From NCBI RefSeq assembly GCF_020382885.2, contig NC_058506.1, forward strand, positions 9,340,318 to 9,404,317: 64,000 nt of DNA, read 5' to 3'. The notes beneath the pieces were generated by a model. The model searched no databases, was not told the DNA's origin, and saw only the letters and a list, made by a program, of their open reading frames with translations. Both the position numbers and the translations under genes were made by a program. Shown here one piece after another: positions 18,041 to 29,200 of the stretch (position 1 is its first letter; each line of letters begins with the position of its first letter). The DNA comes from Scatophagus argus (Eukaryota > Chordata > Actinopteri > Scatophagidae).

Positions 18041-20317
18041 CTTTAAGACAATTAATGTGTTTTACCAACTCCGCTGGGCCTTGCAGCTGTGTTCAGCTTT
18101 ACCCATACTGTTTTACTGGTTCCAGTAACAGAACCTCATCTCGGATATTTTAACTCTTCCAGGAGAAGACTGTGTCTCGCCGTCAAACATTGTACAGTAT
18201 TTGCTGTTACTGAAACGTTGGACAGACGAAAGAACCACTCTTTAATCACTTCAGCATTGATTGTCTTACAGTAGAGAAAAAATGTGCAGGGAGAAACTTA
18301 AATGTTGCTTGTATACTGTATACAAAAAATATAAAGCCGTAAAAGTAGAGTGGCTTCCTGTTTATTTTGTTGTCTGGCAGATACCCACATCTATCACTGA
18401 TTAAGTGGCTGGGATATACTGCATTTGTTCCAGAAATAATTGTGGCCACATCAGTGCAGTAGCTTTAGTGATACACAGGTGCTATTTGTGATGTACAAGA
18501 ATTGTTGGTTAACGTGATAATATAAACATAATATAAAAACTTTTGTTTTGTATCAAAGTATGTTTGCACATACAAAAAACAACAGTGGAGTTGTGAAGTT
18601 AGATTGATTGTTAGACCTTCACATTCAAAGAAAATGGGGCGATGAAAATATTTTTCTATGGTTTTCCTGTCAAAGATCATACAAACACCTGTGATCATGA
18701 TTAATGGTGTTTTTTCAGGCAGGTTGTGAAAAAAAGTATAAACTGTGCAGCATCTAGGACTTCAGATCGGCTTCACAGTAGGAGTGTAATGAGACATTGA
18801 ACCTTCTGGCCTTGGCAAGGGAAGTGCTGTTAAAGTCAAAACATGTTAACAATGTACCACAGAGATTCCTTCTGGTCTAAAAACACCCTGGCAATCTATT
18901 GTGTGAGAAAGTGTGGAAAGTGAGAGCTTGACATTTAGAAGTGCCTCATTTCCACATTTTGTTCACTTTTCCTTAAACACACTTGAGATTGGCCTGATAA
19001 GATGCTGGCAATCAAACTTTTAGTTGTATGTGTAGGGACTGTAAAAGTGCAAAATGTGTGGAAAAACACCTGGCTCTGTTCAGAATTTTCTTACACAAAT
19101 AACCCACTAGATGGCACCACTGACAGCTGTGTGTGAATATAAAGTTGAGATTTTTAACAAGTTTACAAGGTCAGAGCTGAGATATTTCAACAAAAACACT
19201 CTCTCTACAATGCAGTAACGTGTTGGAGTAAATGTATCAAACAGTGTAATAACATTTCACGAAGTGATGGCAGCAAAATCCAGGTATTCAGCAAAAAACA
19301 CCAATTGAGAGCTGCACTGTTTATAAAAAACAGACAATTTAATGGACATATCCAGTTACACAATATAATCAGTGCAATTTTCTAAAAAAAAAAAACAAAA
19401 AAACAAAACAAAATAAAACAAAACACACACCTGTTAAGATTTTCTTTTTTAGCAATGAAAACCAGAAGGGAAAGGGGGGGGGGGGGGGGGGCTTTTCAGA
19501 AAACTGTTAAGAGCTGCATGTAGGTGCCGTCAAGATACACTGGAACCACAGAAGAAGTAAATGACCCCAGTTTTGATGTCAGAATTCATCGAGATGTGGT
19601 GGGGTTGAGATGGCAAAAAGAAGAGAACACCCACAACCAGGAAGGCCACTGCATTCTTAACCCGAGACTGACATTCATTCTTTTATAGATGGCTGTCATG
19701 AGAAAAATTCAAAGTCAAAGCTGTTGTGTTTTGATGCTCCAGACATGTTTTGTTCACTAAGAAACTAAATCTCACTTTCTTTTAGTATGAGGGTAGTGCA
19801 TAGCCTACTGACAGAATTACTAGTTTGGGGTGAGCTGTTCCTTTAAACACATTGCAGTTTCCCTTCTTTGTACAGCCCTTATTAACTTCAAAATACGGCG
19901 GAGATCATATGAAGAGTATACATTTGTGCTAAGGGTCACTTTCGGCATAAGTATTGTACAGTCTATGATAATTTCCAACTAAAGAGCACTTGAATGCACC
20001 GTTAAGTAAAACTCAGAAAACGGAGCCTGTGATGGGGACGTGAAGGCAGCATCAGGCTCTGTACGAGTGTTACTGACAAAGCGGCAGACTTGAGAGTTGA
20101 AACTAGTCGGTGCAGGATGGTTTAAACTTCAGCGAAGAACTTGACTAACAAAATTCTCTGATTTTTAAATTACGAACTTCTCTTAACTTACTACTGAAAT
20201 CTGGCGTGTGAACGCGACATTTTATTTTATTTTATTTCACCACTGAGATTGTTTTTTCATTAATTAATATTTTGTATGTGAGCGCCTGTGTGCGTTTAAA
20301 GCCGGATCGACCACGAC
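18041..20317. other. mrps31 3' UTR and foxo1 promoter region
   Basis: The mrps31 3' UTR starts here; a weak AATATAAAG-type signal lies near 18327. An A/C-rich simple stretch is at about 19383-19430 and a run of 18 G at 19474-19491. The last part, up to the foxo1 ATG at 20318, should hold its promoter and 5' UTR. No open frame here looks like a protein. Confidence 0.5.
19474..19491 (+). repeat. 18-base poly-G run
   Basis: Eighteen uninterrupted G residues about 830 bp upstream of the foxo1 start codon. Such a run can form a G-quadruplex, and it is also a common place for sequencing error, so its exact length is uncertain. Confidence 0.8.
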
Positions 20318-23300
20318 ATGGCTGAGTTACCGCCACCGCAGGTCGAAATAGACCCGGAATTCGAGCCTCTCTCCCGCCCGCGGTCTTGCACCTGGCCGCT
20401 TCACAGACCGGAGCCCAACGACCCGGCCAGCTCCAACACATCCTCTCCGGCACCGTCGGTGCAGCAGGAGCCGGGGGTTAACGCCGAATTCATCAGTAAC
20501 CTCTGCTTGTTGGAGGAGGACTATGAAGAATATGCAGAACAGAAACCACCTGTTCCCTGCAACAATTTCCAATGTCGGGAGGGAAACTGTTTGCATCCGC
20601 ACCACCACCACCACCACCACCACCACCATCATCATCCTCAGCAGCAGCTCCCTGGCCCGCAGCTGCCGCCTCAGCAACAGGTGCCTCCTCCTCCTCCTCC
20701 TCCTGGGGTCGCACCCTTGGGCAGCTCCGGGCAGAGGAAGAGCAGCTCGTCCCGTCGTAACGCCTGGGGAAATATGTCGTACGCCGACCTGATCACCAAA
20801 GCGATTGACAGCTCACCTGAGAAGAGGCTGACACTGTCACAGATTTACGACTGGATGGTCAAGAGTGTGCCTTACTTCAAGGATAAGGGAGACAGCAACA
20901 GCTCCGCGGGCTGGAAGGTGAGTGACCGCGTGCACACAAGCAGCCAGTTGTTTCTTATGAACCTGCGGTGTAATTAACACTTAAAACACCAACCAAGATG
21001 AAGCTAAAAATGAGGAGCATACTCAGAAGAGCTTATGATTGGTGAAGGATTCCAGTTGTTATATTACAAGTAACGCTTGTGTTTCTCGTACTCCACCACT
21101 AACCAAGAGCAAAATAAATAGGCCTACCTGGTGAGACATTACTCATTGCAATGTGGTCAGTCCAACTTGACAGAGCAACTGAACCCAGATGAAGAGCGAG
21201 AGAGAGCAGCAACACTTTACTGAACTGTAATGTATAACGTATCTTTTGACCCCCATCTACAACATTATGTTAACTTGGTTTGGGAAAATGGTTACTCAGG
21301 AAACAGTTCTGCCTTCATGTTATTGTCCACTCACTACTTCCAATCTGACTGGCAGCGTAACTTATCAACATTTTTCTCCAGCCCGGGGTTCTGCAGATGC
21401 TCTCCCTATTGGTTAGAGAGAGGGTGAAATATTTTTATTGGGTAAAAAGATTGTTTTTTAGACAGTGTAGTTTTTGCTAAGTTCGTGAACATGGTGTTCA
21501 ACAAGTGTTGAATCTGGCTGCTGAACTTTGGCATCTCAATAACCTTTGATGTTTTGGAGTGGTTTCCTGTGGGTTCCAGCGGCAGCACACACCTCTCTGC
21601 TGTGTCAGTAAGAAAACATCTTTGAAGCAGAAGAGGACCAGCCAGCAAGACTGACTGTAAACATCCCACACATGAGCCTGAGGATATTTTTCTCTGTACA
21701 ACCCTGAAGTAAAACACTGCACAAGGAAGGATAAACCTTGACTGAATTGCGGTTAAAATCTGAGTAGTACAGTGTAGATAAACACAGATTTAAGATATAC
21801 CTTTTTCTATTCCAGAGCAAACATTAGCGGGAACAATCTAGTCCAGTTTTAGCACAAACACACTGACTCATGGTCTATGCAGCATTTCCACAGTAATGGA
21901 AAAATTATATATTCAGTACAAGGGAGAAGTTGGAAAAGCCTTTGGATAATGCCTGCACACACATGTTAATCCAAGTCTTAATATTGTCTGTGTGGAAGCT
22001 ACTCAGCCATGTTGGATAGGAATGAACTGTTGACAAAAGCAGACAGAAATTCAAGGCTGTACCCAATGTAGATGCTAAAAATCTGCACAAAATCATGTTT
22101 CGGTTTTGCAACCCTTCCTGTAACCCCTGCATTCTCGTGAGACCCAATTTCAAAGTTGTGTCAGGAAATGCCTTTGTGAACCTCAATCAAATATAGTTTT
22201 CATTGTTTAACACCATGAAGGCTCTACTAAACCTCCCCTTCCTCCTTTTCATAGTCTTTCTGCAGCTCTTCAACTACATATAGATGCACTACTACCTGGT
22301 GGATACGCACACAGAGGTTTGCCAGGGAAGCAGCATGGAGTAAAATGTTCAGAGCTCCAGTGACAATAACAGGAGGCAACACAAACAGCTCAATCAGTGT
22401 TGGGGAGTGTGTCAGAGGGGAAGGGGCTGGGAGACGGGAATGCTGGGAACAACGTCAAACATCCTCCATTCCTGAGCTGTGTGCTCATATCTTTGTGTCC
22501 CTGTCTTCTAGAGTTTCCTCAGCGGATGCTACAGCTTAAAGAAAGGGATCACTGCTCTTTATCCTGTCACTTCCTCCTCTGCCCTCTCTCAGGCCTTTTG
22601 CTGAAGGTGTTTTGTTTGTTTTTGAGTGGAGAGTTAGACTTTTCATAATAAGGCCAGTTGCTTACAGCTAACGTGACCTCATGGTTTGTTACGCAGGACC
22701 ATCCGAGAGGTTGTCCTTGGAAAACTGTTTGGGAAAGGGCGAGCGTGTTCAAAAATACCGGGCACGTGATTAGATGAACCATCTGTCTATGAGCATCTAT
22801 CATGGGCTAACCAATCACATCAAGGATTCATGATGTAGATGAAGCAGTGTGGAAGAAGAGCAAAAACATGTTTTCTGCAAGGCTACAGTGCCACTGATTG
22901 CTGTTTTTTCAAAGAAGAAATGTACTGATAGAACTGATGTAGCAGCAGTTCAAAAGAACTGTCGATTTGCCACACAAACAACATCCATAGCTGCCAGTAG
23001 TTACTCATAGGACACTGACTGGTCGAAAACAGTGGTTTGAAAACAAGGGGATAATTGTAAGTCTGGCGGGATGGATTCTCACTAATCCAGCAGCCTATAA
23101 GCTTTTAGCGCCAGTATCAAGAAGACTGAATAATATATCTACTGTTCATTATCTCTTGCATTTTACTTGTATTGATTTTACAAACTGCAGTTTCCAATAA
23201 GTGTCTATAAATTAGCAATATCTACAGCAATCAAGAACATCAAACCAGAAATTCAACCAACCAGTCAGCCCAGCATCTTTAACTCATCATCTTCTAATTA

Positions 23301-26243
23301 AACAGGACACTAAGTTCTGTCAATTGGTCCACCACTTTGTCCAAACTTTTCATCAAGAACAATGGCTGCAGCTTGTTTATCTTTAATATTAAATCAACAC
23401 ATCTGTACTTCAACCTCTACATTCCCAAATGTTGGCACACTCGCTGGGCCTTGGAACCACCGGCTGATAGTTATTTTTACACTTTCCTGTTAAAAAAACA
23501 CGGTTGTCCCCCTACAATGAACTATGATGCATTTCCTGCAGAGTGGATGGAAAACAGTGCCATGTGTTAACATACCCGCCCTGCAAAACATGAGGGTCAG
23601 GGCTGGAAAAAGAGAAGGAACCAATAGGAGAGGCCATATATGGATCGCAGTTGATCCATATATGGCCAATTAATTCTATATGATGTCATTTTATTTCACT
23701 GCAGCATTTCCACCACACGCAAAAAGAAGCAATCAATCTGCTTATTAATATATTTTGTGTCGTATTCTGATTCATGTATTGACATTAGAATCCACGTGCG
23801 TGAGTGTCCCTGATTGTAATGAAAGACAGAGATAAGACCTCATGGTGGGCGGAGGGCGTTGAGCTTTTGTACCTCCAGCTCCACTTTCAAAACTGAACGT
23901 GGGTGGAGGGCAGGACTAGGGCAATGCTGCTGCTGCCGCTACAGCTTCCTGTCTTTCTCGTGTCATGGAGATTTTTTTGTTTTGCCTCCAAAAATTGTGT
24001 GGCCCCATAGCAATCTTGGTGCCAGTGCCACAAGAGCTAAATGGGAGGGCTGGTTCCCCTGGGAAATTGGTTGGTCTGTGAGTGACAGTGTGCAGCATGT
24101 GAGGTACTTTACCATCTTACTGGTACTGTCACTGTTTTTCTCAATGAACTGTGACCTTAAATAATGTAACAGGAAGTAGCACCCCTGAGTTTAACTGGCA
24201 CAAAGCTTCTCACTTTGTGCTATTCATGTAAACTAAAGTAAAGCTATTATTGTAATACTACAAGAAAGTATTTTACCTGCGGTTTCTTAATTTTTTGAAA
24301 GGTGATTAAGTTTGAAAAAACCATTGGTTTTAAACTGCTGCTGCTCAGATGTAAGGCAGTTTTGGTATTTATACACAACTGACTTTGGTCCAGCTGAAGT
24401 GCTTCAAGTAATTTGACCACTGACCAAACTGTAAATACAATACACACATATTGTTACAATAATCAATAAATACTATCAAAAGTGAATTCTTCAGACCCAG
24501 TAAGTATAGTCACACCAAACAGTCCACCACTTTAGTCCAGAATATCTCATATATCTATGTTGGATGATCAGCCATGAAGTTTGGTACACACATTCATGTC
24601 CCCCACGTTTGTCTTTTAATCTCACATCATGGCACTTGATGTGGCACACATGGAAGACCTTTCCATTAGACCCAGCTGTATTTTGTGCTTATTGCTACTT
24701 ACTGTAGCAAAAGTTAGCATTGTTGTTGTGAGAGTGTTAGCATGCTGACGTGATGCTGACTCAAACCATCACCATGACTTGAAGTACGGCCTCACAGAGC
24801 TGCTAGTATGGATGTACACTGCTCAAGGTTGTCTACAAAATAGGAGTAGAGAGATTTAGTTTAATTTCCACTTTTTGTTGCATAAAGGATCAGTTTTCAA
24901 ATGATTCACCCCTTAAAAAGGTGTGAAATTGTTGGCTTTTGAACTTAGTCCTGAAAAGAGATAACAGCTACTAAAAAAGGCAAGAAAAAGAAACCTGAAT
25001 AACTGCAAGCTATTTGTCTTGGGATCACAAGGTTAAAAAGGGAGACTTACCCTGAACTTAAGAGGCCCACTGAAAGCTTCAAGTAACCCCATAAAGAAAG
25101 GGAGGCTTGGGGCAGGGGCTTTCAAAGAGGAGCGACCATGGCTTGAGGGAAGAAGGGGAGCAGTCAGCTGACTGGCTGGCTGTGGACTGAGGCCTCTGTA
25201 CAGTCTGCTGTGTACAAATTGTGTGAGTCTGTGGAATCTGTGGCATGTGGGTTTCTGCATTGTCCTCTAGCCTGCACAGGACAATGATCCCCGTCTATGT
25301 TGTGTTCACAAAAAGAACCTGGCCTCAAATCCATTATGTGAAATATAAAGGACACGGCTGCTGAGGGAGGCAAAGAAATATGGTGTGAAGAAAGATAAAC
25401 AGGATCACAAGTAATTGAGATTAGTCCTGTGCGCAAGTGTGCAAAGAATGTCACTCTCAAGATTAGCCTGAAAAAGATGAGAGATCATCGAGTTTAATCA
25501 CCTTGTATTTCTGAATATCAAGTCAAGTCGAGTCAACTTTATTGTCAAATATGCTATACATGCTCGACGTACAGCACAGATGAAATTTCAGACTATTTAG
25601 TGTGATTTAAGTATGATTGTGTGTCTGTTTTGATCAACAGTACATCACATGAGGGCCTTTGTGTCTATCATTCCCATCCTCATTTGCCTCCTCCTTGTTT
25701 ATCTAAATCTGAACTCCTAACAAAAAGCTCCCTGTTCCTTTTCATGGTCCTACTTTGAGGCCATTGCAGAAGTAGGTCACTCTGTTTGATCCTCAGTGTT
25801 AATGAAGTAGCCCTCATTATGCATGGAGTCTTGAAGAAGCAACATGGTCTCCACACCGGAAGGCTCTTCTTCTTCTGCAGCCATACGTGCCTTTTTACGG
25901 CTTTGTAACAGAAAACTCACACTCACTTTCAACTTTGCTTGCGCTTCCTGGGTCAGAGGAGAAGGGGGGAAGGGTGCACAGGAAGACACTGTCAGGAAGT
26001 GGCTTGTCCTTTTACTGTAATCTCTGCAAGTGCTGTGCTCTGTCTTATCTATACCAGATACCTGGCGGCGTTGTAGTGGTTGTCAGCCCTCTGCAATTTT
26101 AGTTTTGCGTACTGTGTCCAGCCAAATCATACAGTGCAAGATGAAGAAGCAGTATGTTGGCCATACACATATTAAGATCAAGCCTGTAAAGTCTTCTTTC
26201 AGAAGAGTCATTATTGATTGCTATTTCTTTGTATCTATCTGTC

Positions 26244-26274
<31 letters not shown>

Positions 26275-29200
26275 CTAGCTATCTCTATCTCTATGTTTTA
26301 TTTTTACAACGTTTATTTTTTTATTTTTTTTGCTTATCAACATACATGTGAAGGCATACATTTACCACTATAAAAAATAATCATTAATATCATGATGTTG
26401 ATTTCAGACCTGTTACTGATAGGAAGCCACTATGTGAATTAACATTACCCCTAAGTGTAGCTGATTTTCATTTTTTTTTCTTCCCCTCACATCTTTCATC
26501 ACTAACTAAACATCATCATTAATACATATTGCAAAACTGAGTTTCTGATTTGAGGAGCAGCTGGTCTCCAGCTGTCAGTCTCCTGGGACATTCTCTGTCC
26601 TGTCTGTGGTTGTGTCTGGCACTCTATGTAAAACGTTTGGACCAGTTGCAAGCGAGGCCACTTTCACTGTAGCTGCACCTGTCCCTTCAACCGGGCCCTG
26701 TTTGTTTACTTATCCTGCGACCGTTACTGCAAGCCTCATGCCTCACTACACAAGAAACAGCAGCTGTGTCAGTTCGATTGTTTTGAAGTCCAGTAGGAGG
26801 AGTCACTTCATGCTGGAGCAGTTTGTTTTGATGATACTGATCGCAGATTGATGATTTAGAAATCATTAGGCACATTTGAGGAGCTGTTAGATGGTGATCT
26901 GGTCTATAATCTGGTAGGTCTGGTCTTCTGAGTACTCCCGTGAGCTGAGTAGCAGTGGGTGGACTCATAGCATCACAGGTTGCAGAGAGACAACTGGTTT
27001 TTGCTGCACCACATTCACAGGGTGAGGTTCAGCATTTGAGAGAGCAAACTGAAAATAGATTTTGTTAGAAGCAAAAAGACCTTCTCCATGTGTGGCGTGC
27101 TTGTACCAGCTGGCCTAGAACCAGGGTGACATCAAAACTCATGTATTCTTCAGTGTAGCACCAGTGTGGTGTGGCAGATGCAATATGAAATTTTGTTTCT
27201 TCAAAGGGCTTTCTTTTTTATCAGAAAAAGAACAATATATTTTTGATTTTTGGTTGCTACAAAGCTAAGAATGATTCAGATTCAGAATTACACCCCCCCC
27301 GGCCCCGCCGCCCCCACATAAACCCAATGCAAGGTATTTCTTTACTGAATTTCCCACAGGATTACCAAATTTCCCACTAAATAAATAAAGTATCTATATA
27401 TCTATCTATCTATTTCATCCTCACGTCAAGAGCAGCAATAGCAAAGCAGAATTATATCATAATAGATTACTTGACAATTATCCAATAGATCTCTCTTAAA
27501 CATTTATGTCACCTACAGGCCTCCATAATCTCTGGGAACATTCCTGGTCGCAAAGTAAGGTCAATGAATATCATATAGATTTCTAGATGTCCCATATTCA
27601 CACGAGCTGTTACATAGCCACAAGTGCACATATTTCACTACTTCAAAGTCGTTTAAATGAGGACCATAACAATCTGTTTTATAAAGAAGTTTAGCAACAA
27701 TGATGCACGCAGGCCACCTTGGGTTGAGCTTTCAGAGAAATAATGTGTGAGTGGGGCACCTCGTGAATTAGTGAGGCAGGGGATGTCTTTTGTTCTCTGT
27801 GGGCTGAGGTGAAGTCTGTCTGAGACAAGGATTATCCCAGGCCGAGAAGAGAATAGTCCTTCTCGAAGCCCAGTCATGCAGTCTGTGTTCTATTGTGGGC
27901 TCTAATCAAAGGCTGTAGACATTTGCATATCACTAGTGATCTCAGCCATGTGCAAGCAAGACATGTCATTGGTTTACAAACTTGAGTCTGTGCAGAATAT
28001 GCTGCTCAGATCTCAGGTCCTCCACTAATGACTCATTTCCTGTCAGTTCAGTTACAGATAAAGATCATGTCAAAAGAGAAAAAAGTTGAGGAAAAGATTA
28101 TGAATCAAATGAAGCTTCAGACTGAGAATTGCATTTTTGTGGCCACGCAGTGAGTATTAACTGCACCTCAAGTTTCCCCAGTCTGCATGTGCAGGATGTC
28201 CTCTGACACAGGAAACCTTTTTTAAAAACCAGTGGAAGAGAAGGGAGGAGTCCGGTTCAGGACGGTGGGGGGGGGTTCTGTTGTGGTGAGTCAGAAAGCA
28301 GACAGTCCGACCCAGTGCGTCACATCTGATGTTTCTCCTCCTCTCTCTGTTCCTGCTCCATCCAACCTGTTTGCATGTCAGCGCTGCCTGAGGAGCTCGT
28401 CTTCAGCACACAGTGAACTCATTGACCCCCAGCTCTGCCGGCAAAAACATCTCACTGTGTCACCCTGCCCAGCCTCATGTTGAACTCCATAACCTCCCCT
28501 CGCTTTCTTTTTCAGTAAAACATTTCTCATTCATGCACAGCCCGCTACCTCCACTCTTAGGATGAGGCGTCACAAGAGTGCTGTTGGTGTATAGTTTGAG
28601 GATGAACTCGCTGTGGTTCAGTGCCTTTGTTTGGAGACAGTCATCCAAAATAATTCTCACAATATTTTAAAGCGTCGTCTTTTTCTGCAGTTATTTGAAG
28701 TGTGATTCTGGCTATTAAGCTAGATAAAAACTTTACAAAGCCATCCTTAATATGAAATTGTTTTTCCTATTAGAAAGTTATTAGTATATTCGTTAACTGA
28801 ATAAATCAAAAGTAATGGAGACATAAATCTATTAATAAGAGAACAAGAAGAAGAGAATATGAGTCATATTCTAATCGTTAATATGTGCTGAATGCATTTG
28901 CCTGAAGCCTGAAAACCAAACCAAGACCAACATTTCACAGAAACACTCAGACAATCTGTCTATTGTTTTCAATGTGAGTGTCTTTATCTCCATGCTTTGT
29001 GTATCCCTGTTGAATCCTGTGGTTGGGGACATCTGGCTTCACTAACTGCAGGGAGCTGCTTTTGCATTCACATGGGTATTCAGGGGAAATTCCCTGCTGG
29101 TACATCTTGTGTTGCACTTTGGTCTTTTATTGTACACAACATCCAGCGCAGCAATGAGTTTCATATTAGGAAAGTGTTTGTCCAGAGACATCAGGCTGTC

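Noticed and set aside
20327-20792. Several frames rich in Val, Ser, Gly or Pro overlapping foxo1 exon 1
   Set aside because: Shadows of the CAC and CTC repeats of the true FoxO1 frame.
26687-26968. 93-codon minus-strand frame in foxo1 intron 1
   Set aside because: No domain, no splice context and low-complexity composition.
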